64,000 bases of DNA, taken from the NCBI RefSeq assembly GCF_050410775.1, contig NZ_CP191229.1, one strand, 5' to 3'. The DNA is from Erwinia sp050410775 (GTDB lineage: Bacteria > Pseudomonadota > Gammaproteobacteria > Enterobacterales > Enterobacteriaceae). This document shows, piece after piece, positions 1 to 7,642 of this stretch. Position 1 is the first letter of the stretch; each line of letters starts with the position of its first letter. Made by a program: the position numbers and the translations under genes. The notes under the pieces were generated by a model. That model ran no database searches. It was not told the origin of the DNA and worked only from the letters and a program-made list of their open reading frames with translations.

Positions 1-367
1 TGGTGAAACGCTCCCAGTCCTGTCCCGTCACCTCAAAGCCGGAAAAGTTAAGGTCGGTCACGTCCCCATCTTTTTCGGTCAGCTTAACGTTGATGCGGGT
101 ACGGCCTTCCACCACCTGAAAGCGGTTCGCTATGCCCAGGTCGCTGAAGAGGAGTTGAAAACCGTCCTGGTTCTCTTTGCCCAGAAAACCGCCTACCGTG
201 ACGTCAATGCCTAAATCTTTCAGCACTTTGGCAACGTTAATCCCTTTACCCGCGGCGTGCAGCCCGGTGGTTTTGACCAAGTTGACTTCGCCCCGCTCAA
301 TTTCAGGCGTATAGCCCACCAGATCGTAGGCAGGATTGAGGGTTATAGTGGCTACGCGTCTGCTCAT
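1..367 (-). CDS. fruK: 1-phosphofructokinase, 5' part (gene runs off the window)
   Basis: FruK phosphorylates fructose-1-phosphate to fructose-1,6-bisphosphate in the cytoplasm, after PTS uptake of fructose. Only the N-terminal ~122 residues are present; the reverse strand reads MSRRVATITLNPAYDLVGYT and then a 'HAAGKGINVA' segment, the sugar-binding start of PfkB-family kinases and nearly identical to E. coli FruK. The ATG overlaps the fruB stop codon (ATGA), so the two genes are translationally coupled in a fruB-fruK(-fruA) operon controlled by the Cra sites upstream of fruB. The catalytic C-terminus lies outside the window. Confidence 0.95.
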   Translation of the reverse strand, partial: MSRRVATITLNPAYDLVGYTPEIERGEVNLVKTTGLHAAGKGINVAKVLKDLGIDVTVGGFLGKENQDGFQLLFSDLGIANRFQVVEGRTRINVKLTEKDGDVTDLNFSGFEVTGQDWERFT

Positions 368-1497
368 GCTGCCCCCTCGCCCAGACCAGAGGCGATAGCC
401 TCACCGATGGCGTCCAGCGCGGCACGGGCATCTTCGCCGCTGGCGCTGAAGCGCAGGCGGTGGCCTTTTTTCACGCCCAGCGCCACCACTTTCATCAGGC
501 TGCGGCCATTCGCCGGCTTACCGCTGCCATCAAGATTGATCACGGTGACGTCGCAGTTAAACTGTTTGATGACGCTGACCAGCGCGGTGCCCGGACGGGC
601 GTGCAGGCCATGTTCATTACGGATGGTGAACTCTTCAGTCAGCACTTCAGCCTGTTCTGAAACCTCACTGGTCAGCAGCGCCAGGATCCCCGCCGCATCG
701 GCGGTCAGCAGGCGAGCCGCTTTTTGATTATTCAGAAGATCGCTCAGGTAATTCAGCACCTGCAACGGCTGTTCATCCGTAACCGCCACGGTAATCAGCA
801 TGGCGGCCTGTTCGCCTTCCACCTTGAACGGCGCGGCGCTGCGGCTGACCGCCACCGCGCTGCTGAGGTTGCCCTCGGTGCTGTCGCTCAGCCAGATGCC
901 CTGCCCCAGATTAAGCGGACGGGCGGAGATGACGCTGCTGACAAAGGCGGTATCCACCGCGCCTGCCTGCTGAAGTCGTCCGGCATTCAGCGCCTGCAGC
1001 GTCATCAGATCGCTGGCCGCCACGTCGGTGGCGATCAGCGAAACATCAAATTTAAATTCCGCACCCTGTTTTTCACCCATCAGCAGGCTGCGCAGCGTTT
1101 CGGCGGAATCGGTCGTTTTCAGTTCTTCCGCCACGCTGTCATCGCTCAGGACGTGCGTCAGCTGGCGCAGCAGCGCAAGGTGTTCATCCGACTTTGCCGC
1201 AATGCCAATCACGACGTAAGCCGTCTGATCCTCACCCCAGGCAATGCCCTGCGGATACTGATAAACCTGCACCCCGGTCTGCAAGACCAGATCGCGGGTA
1301 TCCGTGGTGCCATGAGGGATGGCGATGCCGTTGCCAAGATAGGTAGACGTTTGCTGTTCACGGGCAAGCATGCCGTTGACATAGCCTTCGCCCACGTTGC
1401 CCGCACTGGTCAGCGCGGCGGCGACCTGACGGATGGCATCCTCTTTATCCCCGGCGACGGCGCCGGGATGAATAGCGGACAGATCTAGCTGGAACAT
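364..1497 (-). CDS. fruB: Fructose PTS diphosphoryl transfer protein (EIIA-FPr)
   Basis: FruB carries phosphate from enzyme I to the fructose permease FruA. The 377 residues (E. coli FruB 376) show the fused architecture: an N-terminal EIIA(Fru) domain (about 1-145) with the phosphorylated His62 in 'AIPHGTTDT', a linking domain, and a C-terminal FPr/HPr domain (about 285-377) with His299 in 'NEHGLHARPG' and the regulatory-type Ser region 'NGRSLMKV'. First gene of the fru operon, overlapping fruK by 4 bp. Two Cra operators lie between it and the divergent setB. Start chosen at the family N-terminus MFQL. Confidence 0.97.
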   Translation of the reverse strand: MFQLDLSAIHPGAVAGDKEDAIRQVAAALTSAGNVGEGYVNGMLAREQQTSTYLGNGIAIPHGTTDTRDLVLQTGVQVYQYPQGIAWGEDQTAYVVIGIAAKSDEHLALLRQLTHVLSDDSVAEELKTTDSAETLRSLLMGEKQGAEFKFDVSLIATDVAASDLMTLQALNAGRLQQAGAVDTAFVSSVISARPLNLGQGIWLSDSTEGNLSSAVAVSRSAAPFKVEGEQAAMLITVAVTDEQPLQVLNYLSDLLNNQKAARLLTADAAGILALLTSEVSEQAEVLTEEFTIRNEHGLHARPGTALVSVIKQFNCDVTVINLDGSGKPANGRSLMKVVALGVKKGHRLRFSASGEDARAALDAIGEAIASGLGEGAA

Positions 1498-1517
1498 AGT
1501 TCTCCTCGCTGCTGAAT

Positions 1518-1532
1518 TTGAATCGTTTCAGC
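1518..1532 (-). promoter_or_regulatory. Cra (FruR) operator, proximal
   Basis: Read on the minus strand this is GCTGAAACGATTCAA, one mismatch from the Cra core GCTGAAACGTTTCA. It lies about 20 bp upstream of the fruB start. Cra is the fructose-1-phosphate-responsive repressor of fruBKA, and E. coli fru also has two operators. Position relative to the promoter is inferred. Confidence 0.8.
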
Positions 1533-1583
1533 TAATTTGAGAAAAAAAGCGCTACCGCTGGCCCTACAGGCCTCTGAGATAAC

Positions 1584-1599
1584 GCTGAAACGTTTCAAT
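1584..1599 (+). promoter_or_regulatory. Cra (FruR) operator, distal
   Basis: GCTGAAACGTTTCAAT matches the Cra consensus over its full core, with the TGAAACGTTTCA palindrome intact. It is 65 bp from the proximal site, arranged as in the two-operator fru control region of E. coli. It could also affect setB, which is transcribed away on the other strand. Confidence 0.85.
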
Positions 1600-1886
1600 C
1601 AGTGTCGTCTGTCCGGCAATATCTATGCAAGTTTTACCGGCGGGTATGTAGCAGATTTTTGACGTCACGCACACTTTACCGTCACTTTCTGGAAAAAGCG
1701 GGATCGTTGCTGAAGGTCTGCTGACCAGGGTCGTTCACTCGCCCGCGCTTTCAGCAACGGGTAAGCCGCATCCAGGCCGTTGCTGACGTTCGCTTCCAGG
1801 CGCGCAATATTGCCCTGAAATTGCTTCTTAAACCCGGAAGTGAGGCGTAGAATCTGCCCGTTTTCACTGACCCGGCCTCCCTGACT

Positions 1887-3131
1887 ATGAACACGCCCGC
1901 CCTTTTCCGCTCCCTTCCTGACCGCCAGTCGCTGGCGTTCCTGGTGGTGACTTTTGTGACCGGACTGACCGCTGCGCTGCAAACTCCCGCGCTGAGCCTG
2001 TTTCTGACTACCGAAGTGAAAGTCCGGCCTTTTATGGTGGGGCTGTTTTTTACCGGTAGCGCGCTGATAGGTATCCTGGTCAGCCAGCTCCTTGCCCGTT
2101 ACTCCGACAGCCGGGGCGACAGAAAAGCGCTGATCCTGGTCTGCTGCCTGGTGGGGGCGCTCGCCTCGCTGCTTTACGCCTGGAACCGTAACTATCTGAT
2201 CCTGCTGCTGCCGGGCGTGGTGCTTTCAACGTTCGGCTCCACCGCCACGCCGCAGCTTTTTGCCCTCGCCCGCGAATGGCGGGATCTCAGCGGGCGCAGC
2301 AGCGTGATGTTTACTTCCGTTATGCGCACCCAGGTGTCGCTGGCCTGGGTGCTGGGCCCGCCGCTGGCCTTCGCGCTGGCGCTTGGCTATGGCTTTCGCA
2401 CTATGTACCTCTGCGCCGCGCTGGCCTTTATCGTCAGCGCGGTCATTGTGCACAGGTATCTGCCTGCGATGCGGAAAAGCCGCATTATAACCGGCGACAA
2501 ACTTCAGACGCCGCGCCAGAACCGCCGCGATACGCTGAAGCTTTTCACCGGCTGTACGATGATGTGGGCCTGCAACGGGCTCTATCTGATTGCCATGCCG
2601 CTTTACGTGGTCAGCACCCTGCATCTGCCGGAGAAGCTGGCAGGCGTGCTGATGGGCCTGGCTGCCGGACTGGAAATCCCGGTGATGCTGCTGGCGGGTT
2701 ATTACGCAAGGCGGTTTGGCAAACGGAATATGATGCGGATGGCGGCGCTGGCGGGTCTGCTGTTTTATGCCGCCATGCTCTGCTTTAGCGCGGCGCTGCC
2801 GCTGCTGCTTATTCAGCTACTCAACGCTATTTTTATCGGTATTCTGGCGGGCATTGGCATGATCTATTTTCAGGATCTGATGCCGGGCCAGGCGGGCGCA
2901 GCGACCACGCTGTTTGCTAATACCACCCGCATGGGCTGGATAATTGGCGGCTCGCTGGCGGGGACGGTGGCGGAAATGTGGGGTTATGCGACGGTCTTCT
3001 GGTGTGCCGTGGCGATGATGGTGGTGGCAACGAGCTGTGTCTGGAGCCTGAAGGAAGTTAAAGAAGATAAAAACGACGCTGCGGCTGTCACCGGTAATGC
3101 CAGCCCCACGTCATCCGGAGCGGACAACTAG
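1887..3131 (+). CDS. setB: Sugar efflux transporter, MFS
   Basis: SetB is an inner-membrane proton-driven exporter of the major facilitator superfamily (SET family), exporting glucose/lactose-type sugars. The 414 residues align through their length with E. coli SetB: 'ALQTPALSLFLT' in TM1, 'RPFMVGLFFTGSALIGILVSQ', the MFS-type loop 'ARYSDSRGDRKALI', and the C-half 'LPEKLAGVLMGLAAGLEIP' and 'YFQDLMPGQAGAATTLF'. About 12 hydrophobic segments are visible. The ~20-residue tail after 'KEVKED' is longer than in E. coli and low in complexity. Monocistronic, divergent from fruB. Confidence 0.93.
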   Translation: MNTPALFRSLPDRQSLAFLVVTFVTGLTAALQTPALSLFLTTEVKVRPFMVGLFFTGSALIGILVSQLLARYSDSRGDRKALILVCCLVGALASLLYAWNRNYLILLLPGVVLSTFGSTATPQLFALAREWRDLSGRSSVMFTSVMRTQVSLAWVLGPPLAFALALGYGFRTMYLCAALAFIVSAVIVHRYLPAMRKSRIITGDKLQTPRQNRRDTLKLFTGCTMMWACNGLYLIAMPLYVVSTLHLPEKLAGVLMGLAAGLEIPVMLLAGYYARRFGKRNMMRMAALAGLLFYAAMLCFSAALPLLLIQLLNAIFIGILAGIGMIYFQDLMPGQAGAATTLFANTTRMGWIIGGSLAGTVAEMWGYATVFWCAVAMMVVATSCVWSLKEVKEDKNDAAAVTGNASPTSSGADN

Positions 3132-3165
3132 TGAGTTAGCCAGGCTAAGACATAGCCTGTAGCTA

Positions 3166-3423
3166 TTACGGCGCGGTTTGCCGCTCCAGTTCCAGCAGCC
3201 AGACCATCGCCTCATCGCGGCTGGTGCGGCACATCTCCAGTGAGGGTTTCAGCCCTGCGCAGACGGCGGGCCGCTGCGGCGAGAAGAATATCCTGCAGCG
3301 CATATCGTCATCGAGCTGAACGCAGCGCGTATTGGCAGGCTTGCCGTCAGGCATTCCGGGTATGGACGAGGATATTGAGGGCGCGATACAGCAGGCCCCA
3401 CAGGCAGTACGGCACTCCATCAC
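3166..3423 (-). CDS. yeiW: YkgJ-type cysteine cluster protein YeiW
   Basis: Small cytosolic protein of 85 residues with the family's metal-chelating cysteine signature: 'CRTACGACC' at the N-terminus plus later cysteines in 'TRCVQ', 'MRCRIFF', 'VCAGL' and 'EMCRTSR'. UPF0153/YkgJ proteins are predicted zinc- or iron-binding; the function is unknown. Two in-frame ATG codons lie at the start; a GGGGGT Shine-Dalgarno element precedes them. Convergent with setB. Confidence 0.88.
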   Translation of the reverse strand: MMECRTACGACCIAPSISSSIPGMPDGKPANTRCVQLDDDMRCRIFFSPQRPAVCAGLKPSLEMCRTSRDEAMVWLLELERQTAP

Positions 3424-3601
3424 TTTTACCCCCAGGTTGAAAGCGCGACAATAGCAGGCGGCCTGCGGGAATACTATCCTTCTTTATCGCCTGCCGCCGG
3501 CTTTTTTACCCGAGCTGCGGCAGGTCCCCCCTTGCCTGAAACGTCCGGCAAGAGTAAGTTGTCGCGAGAAATTTCACCGACCCTTCTGTCGAGAGAATCT
3601 A

Positions 3602-4174
3602 ATGCCAAGAGCAAATGAAATAAAAAAAGGTATGGCGGTCAGCTTTAACGGCAAGTTGCTGTTAGTTAAAGATATTGACGTGCAAAGCCCGAGCGCACGC
3701 GGCGCTTCCACGCTGTATAAAATGCGCTTTACCGATATCCGCACCGGAATGAAGGTGGAAGAGCGCTTTAAGGGCGATGATATTATTGATGCCATCTCCC
3801 TGAGCCGCCGTCAGGTCACCTTTTCCTATATCGACGGCGATGAGTACGTCTTTATGGACGATGAAGACTACACGCCTTACGTCTTCAAAAAGGAACAGAT
3901 TGAAGAGGAGCTGCTGTTTATTCCTGAAGGCGGCATCCCCGGCATTCAGGTGCTGACGATGGATGGTCAGGTTCTGGCGCTGGAACTGCCGCAAACGCTG
4001 GATATGGTGATAACCGAGACCACGCCCGGCATTAAAGGCGCTTCGGCCAGCGCCAGAACCAAGCCGGCCACCATGAGCACCGGTCTGGTGGTACAGGTGC
4101 CTGAATACCTGAGCTCCGGCGATAAAATCCGCATTCATATTGCCGAACGTCGCTATATGAGCCGCGCCGACTAA
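3602..4174 (+). CDS. efpL: Elongation factor P-like protein EfpL (YeiP)
   Basis: EfpL is the EF-P paralogue that relieves ribosome stalling at a subset of proline-containing sequences. The 190 residues have the three EF-P beta-barrel domains: KOW-like N-terminal domain (about 1-65), OB domain (66-130) and C-terminal domain ending 'KIRIHIAERRYMSRAD'. The ribosome-facing loop reads SARGAS (residues 31-36), with Arg33 where true EF-P has a modifiable lysine; this is the defining EfpL feature, so no EpmA modification is expected. The ATG at 3602 matches the family N-terminus. Confidence 0.95.
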   Translation: MPRANEIKKGMAVSFNGKLLLVKDIDVQSPSARGASTLYKMRFTDIRTGMKVEERFKGDDIIDAISLSRRQVTFSYIDGDEYVFMDDEDYTPYVFKKEQIEEELLFIPEGGIPGIQVLTMDGQVLALELPQTLDMVITETTPGIKGASASARTKPATMSTGLVVQVPEYLSSGDKIRIHIAERRYMSRAD

Positions 4175-4615
4175 AGGTTTACTCAGCGGCAGACAGCCGA
4201 TGTATTGCCGCTTTTGTTATGTTATAACACCCCACTATAACTGACTATCACTTAGTCTCCGTGCGCAGCGTTCAGCCAGCGAGCCTCTGTGCTGCCGATT
4301 TCCGCAGGCAGGAACTGGCCCTGGCAGCGGGACTGCGGCGGTCTACCCGTTAGGGTACAGGCAGCGCTAATCTGATTCCGCTACCGGTTTGTTTCGCAGG
4401 GCGTTTCCGCCACTGCGCCCTGTAACCGAATAGCGCCTGGAATGTTTTTAATAGCAGTCTCCGTCGCCATTGCGTTACTCATCCATGAGGTTAAAAGTCC
4501 AGCGTTAAGGGTTTTAGCGCAACCCATAACCAACTAATTAAACAGCGAATTATCTATAACGCATCCCCACAAGAAGCGCTGTTATCCAACATCACTACTT
4601 TATAACGGAGGGATT
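4175..4615. other. efpL-yeiR intergenic region with unexplained long leader
   Basis: 441 bp with no supportable ORF. It starts with a Zur-like dyad at 4215-4229; the remaining ~385 bp up to yeiR contains several GC-rich inverted segments and looks structured, but I could not match it to a riboswitch or sRNA I know. A candidate untranslated leader. Confidence 0.5.
4215..4229 (+). promoter_or_regulatory. Candidate Zur box upstream of yeiR
   Basis: TGTTATGTTATAACA is a dyad with 6-bp arms TGTTAT/ATAACA and 3-bp spacing, matching the core of the gammaproteobacterial Zur operator (TGTTATANTATAACA) except for one spacer base. The only downstream gene is yeiR, a COG0523 zinc GTPase, a class often repressed by Zur. 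The distance (~390 bp) is unusually long, which lowers confidence. Confidence 0.45.
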
Positions 4616-5596
4616 ATGACCCGCGTAAATCTGATCACCGGCTTTCTGGGCAGTGGGAAAACCACCACCCTGCTGCACCTGCTCGCGGCGAAACCTGAAG
4701 GGGAAAAATGGGCCGTTCTGGTAAATGAATTCGGCGAGGTCGGTATTGACGGTGCGCTACTGGCGGAAAGTGGAGCCATACTGAAAGAGATCCCTGGCGG
4801 CTGCATGTGCTGTGTCAACGGTCTGCCGATGCAGGTGGGGCTGAATATGCTGCTGAAACAGGCTAAGCCCGATCGCCTGCTGATTGAGCCGACCGGCCTT
4901 GGCCATCCTAAACAAATTCTCGACATGCTGTCGGCGGAAGTTTACCGCCCCTGGCTGACGCTGGATGCCTCACTTTGCCTGCTTGACCCCCGTCAGCTCA
5001 GCGATACGCGGGTGGTGGAAAATGAAAACTTTCGCGATCAGCTGGCCGCTGCCGATATCATCGTGGCCAATAAAGAAGATCGCTGGTCAGCCTCTGACCG
5101 CCAGGCTTTGCAGGAATGGCAGAAGCAGGCGGGATCGGATCGCGCCGTTGTCACCGCCCGCTTTGGAAAAATCGACCCGGCGTTGCTGAGCCATCCGCGC
5201 CGTAACCTTCGTGTGCTGCCCGATGCGCACCATCATCACGGGCGCGCCGAATCCGGTCTGGCGGCACTGTCACTGACGCCCAATGCGCGCTGGCGCCGCT
5301 CGCTGAATAAGGGACAGGGCTATCACGCCTGCGGCTGGGTTTTTGATGCGGAAACCATTTTCGAGACGATCGGCCTGCTGGAGTGGGTGCGCCTGGCGCC
5401 GGTGACGCGGGTTAAAGGCGTAATGCGGATTCCGGAAGGCCTGGTGAGCGTTAACCGCCAGGGCGAGGATTTCCACCTTGAAACGCGCCAGACGGCTCCG
5501 CCAGATAGCCGTATTGAAATTATTCATGAGGCGGAAGCTGACTGGAACGCGCTGCAAAGCGCATTGTTGAAACTTCGTTTAACGTCCATAGCCTAA
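4616..5596 (+). CDS. yeiR: Zinc-binding GTPase YeiR (COG0523/CobW family)
   Basis: Cytosolic G3E-family P-loop GTPase thought to deliver zinc to client enzymes under zinc shortage. The 326 residues show the P-loop GFLGSGKTT (9-17), the metal-binding CMCC motif (63-66) characteristic of COG0523, 'EPTGLGHP' (91-98), the guanine-specificity motif NKED (152-155), a HHHH patch (205-208) in the linker, and a C-terminal CobW-C-like domain. Preceded by ACGGAGGGATT, a strong ribosome-binding site. The Zur-like dyad at 4215 fits a zinc role. The precise client is unknown. Confidence 0.9.
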   Translation: MTRVNLITGFLGSGKTTTLLHLLAAKPEGEKWAVLVNEFGEVGIDGALLAESGAILKEIPGGCMCCVNGLPMQVGLNMLLKQAKPDRLLIEPTGLGHPKQILDMLSAEVYRPWLTLDASLCLLDPRQLSDTRVVENENFRDQLAAADIIVANKEDRWSASDRQALQEWQKQAGSDRAVVTARFGKIDPALLSHPRRNLRVLPDAHHHHGRAESGLAALSLTPNARWRRSLNKGQGYHACGWVFDAETIFETIGLLEWVRLAPVTRVKGVMRIPEGLVSVNRQGEDFHLETRQTAPPDSRIEIIHEAEADWNALQSALLKLRLTSIA

Positions 5597-5634
5597 TCTG
5601 CGCCGTTACGAAAACCTACTGGCCCTGAATTAAG

Positions 5635-6345
5635 ATGACAACAAACCGTTTATTGAAAATCCTCGTGCTGAACGCGCTGGGATTTGCGCTGTTTTTTTCC
5701 TGGTATTTGCCGGCAAACCACGGCTTCTGGTTCGGGGTCGATAAAAGCATCTTTTACTGGTTCAACGACCGTCTGGTGACCAATAAAGCCCTGCTCTGGC
5801 TGATTGCGATTACCAACTTCCGTCCTTTTGACGGGGTCGCGCTGCTGGCGATGGGTGCGCTTTATCTCTCCTTCTGGCTGCGTGAAACCCCGGAGGGCCG
5901 CCGTCGCATGCTGGCTATCGGCATCGTGATGCTGCTTAGCGCCGTGATCCTGAATCAGCTTTGCCGCTTTATTCCCGTTTCACATGCCAGCCCGACCAAA
6001 TTCTTTCCGCATGTGAACCGCGTCGCCGAATTAACCGGCATTCCGACGAAAGATGCTTCCGCAAACAGCTTTCCGGGCGATCACGGCATGATGCTGATGA
6101 TATTTGCCAGCTTTATGCTGCGCTATTTTACCCGCCGGGCCTTCTTGATTGCGGTGGCGATTGTGCTGATATTCGCCACGCCAAGAATAATGATTGGCGC
6201 GCACTGGTTTACCGACGTGGCTGTAGGCTCCCTTTCCGTCGTGCTGGTGGGAATGAGCTGGTGGTTAATGACGCCGCTCAGTGATTATCTCGTTAACACC
6301 CTCTACCGTTATCTGCCGGGTAAAAATAAGCCCTCCGCTAAGTAA
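5635..6345 (+). CDS. lpxT: Lipid A 1-diphosphate synthase (undecaprenyl-PP:lipid A phosphotransferase)
   Basis: LpxT transfers a phosphate from undecaprenyl pyrophosphate to the 1-position of lipid A at the periplasmic face of the inner membrane. The 236-residue protein (E. coli 237) is a PAP2-superfamily membrane protein with about six hydrophobic segments and the phosphatase motifs 'SFPGDHG' and 'RIMIGAHWFTD' carrying the catalytic histidines. It follows yeiR by 38 bp, so cotranscription is possible. A terminator follows. Confidence 0.93.
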   Translation: MTTNRLLKILVLNALGFALFFSWYLPANHGFWFGVDKSIFYWFNDRLVTNKALLWLIAITNFRPFDGVALLAMGALYLSFWLRETPEGRRRMLAIGIVMLLSAVILNQLCRFIPVSHASPTKFFPHVNRVAELTGIPTKDASANSFPGDHGMMLMIFASFMLRYFTRRAFLIAVAIVLIFATPRIMIGAHWFTDVAVGSLSVVLVGMSWWLMTPLSDYLVNTLYRYLPGKNKPSAK

Positions 6346-6355
6346 AGATCGTGTT

Positions 6356-6380
6356 GCCCGGGCCGTTGTCCGGGCTTTTT
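6356..6380 (+). terminator. Rho-independent terminator after lpxT
   Basis: Stem GCCCGG/CCGGGC (6356-6361 with 6370-6375) followed by a T run, 10 bp after the lpxT stop. Confidence 0.8.
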
Positions 6381-6847
6381 ATGGGTAAAGTTAATGAAAG
6401 TTATTATTAGCACACTGATAAATTCTCGTTATAAAGATGATGAAAGTATCCCGCCGCTCAGATTCCACCTTCACTACAATTGTCCAGCCGGTTTAATCTT
6501 ATTTTTCATAAACTGCTGTTAAAGTTGTCAGGAACCCGCATTTTTTTCCTCAAGTTTTCTCCACACTTGCCGATAAAACCGCCCGCTTAACGCGTTACTG
6601 TTTTACATCAAAAAAACCGTCAAAAAGTCAGTAAAACCCCTCGCCATGCGGCTTGTTATCGGGTAACCTCATTTTCGTTCAGGTCTGGGTAGTAAAATAT
6701 TTCTGTGAGTTACACTTTAAACTGTGTTCCCTGACACGTTTTTACAATTCAGGAATTGTCTTACCCCGATCGGGATCATTATTCTCGTTTCGTTTCGCAA
6801 TTATTTGACGACATCGTCGTTAAGGACTTCAAGGGATCACAAACATA
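6381..6847. other. Upstream region of mepS
   Basis: About 470 bp of AT-rich DNA without a supportable gene. The stretch just before mepS contains TTGACG near 6805 and the AAGG ribosome-binding site; I do not see a terminator or a known RNA. An ORF at 6724 is only an out-of-frame overlap with mepS. Confidence 0.5.
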
Positions 6848-7423
6848 ATGGTCACATCTCAACCGATACTGAGATATATCTGGCGGGTTTTGCCCGGGGT
6901 CGCATTAGCGACGTTACTGTCAGCCTGTAGTACGACGAATAACCACAACAATGCACAAACTGATACTCATGCAGTTAAAAACCATAATGGTTTTTTACTT
7001 CAAGCGTCTCAGGATGAATTCGAACAGTTGGTTCAGAATGTGGATATTAAATCCCGCCTGATGGATCAATATGCGGACTGGAAAGGCGTTCGTTATCGCT
7101 TCGGCGGTACCAGCAAACGCGGCATTGATTGTTCGGCATTTGTACAAACCACCTTTCGTGAGCAGTTTGGTCTCGATCTGCCGCGTTCGACCTATGGTCA
7201 GGAAGATGTGGGTAAAAGTATCAATCGCTCCAGGCTTCGCGCGGGGGATATCATCCTCTTCCGCACGGGACCCAGGGGTCGCCACGTGGGGATTTACCTC
7301 GGCAATGATAACTTTGTCCATGCGTCAACCAGCAGCGGCGTGATGATTTCCAGCCTGAACGACAGCTACTGGAAACCGCGTTACCGTGAAGCCCGTCGGG
7401 TGCTGGGAAGCAAGCAAAGCTGA
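6848..7423 (+). CDS. mepS: Murein DD-endopeptidase MepS (Spr), lipoprotein
   Basis: MepS cleaves D-Ala-mDAP cross-links in peptidoglycan to let new strands insert; it is attached to the outer membrane and normally degraded by NlpI-Prc. The 191 residues have a lipoprotein signal with lipobox LSAC (lipidated Cys27) and a C-terminal NlpC/P60 domain with Cys95 in 'GIDCSAFVQ', His146 in 'GRHVGIYLG' and His158 in 'FVHAST', the expected Cys-His-His triad. Length is close to E. coli (188). Monocistronic. Confidence 0.95.
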   Translation: MVTSQPILRYIWRVLPGVALATLLSACSTTNNHNNAQTDTHAVKNHNGFLLQASQDEFEQLVQNVDIKSRLMDQYADWKGVRYRFGGTSKRGIDCSAFVQTTFREQFGLDLPRSTYGQEDVGKSINRSRLRAGDIILFRTGPRGRHVGIYLGNDNFVHASTSSGVMISSLNDSYWKPRYREARRVLGSKQS

Positions 7424-7460
7424 TTTAGCTCTCCTGAAGTTCGCGAAACGAAAGAAAAAA

Positions 7461-7484
7461 CGCTGCCCCGGCAGCGTTTTTTTT
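7461..7484 (+). terminator. Rho-independent terminator after mepS
   Basis: Perfect CGCTGC/GCAGCG stem with a 4-base loop followed by eight T. Confidence 0.9.
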
Positions 7485-7642
7485 GCCTGCCGGGCGGGCG
7501 ATGCGCCCTCTTTAAGCGAATTTCGCCTTTGTTTAGTCTAAAAAGCGCATTTCTTCATAAAGCAGACAGACAGAGGAGCTCGCCTCGTTATATTCTGCCA
7601 CGCTGTTATTCTCAGTAGCAGGCCCTAACGGAAGATGACTCT

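Larger units (their letters stand above)
1498..1886. other. fruB-setB divergent intergenic region
   Basis: This 389-bp region holds the fru promoter and the two Cra operators at its fruB side. The setB-side half (about 1640-1886) has no recognisable gene, terminator or RNA; reading frames there are extensions or shadows of setB. Confidence 0.6.

Noticed and set aside
4230..4615. Cobalamin or yybP-ykoY riboswitch in the yeiR leader
   Set aside because: A GCCACTG-like string occurs, but the conserved B12 box and the manganese-riboswitch core are not there.
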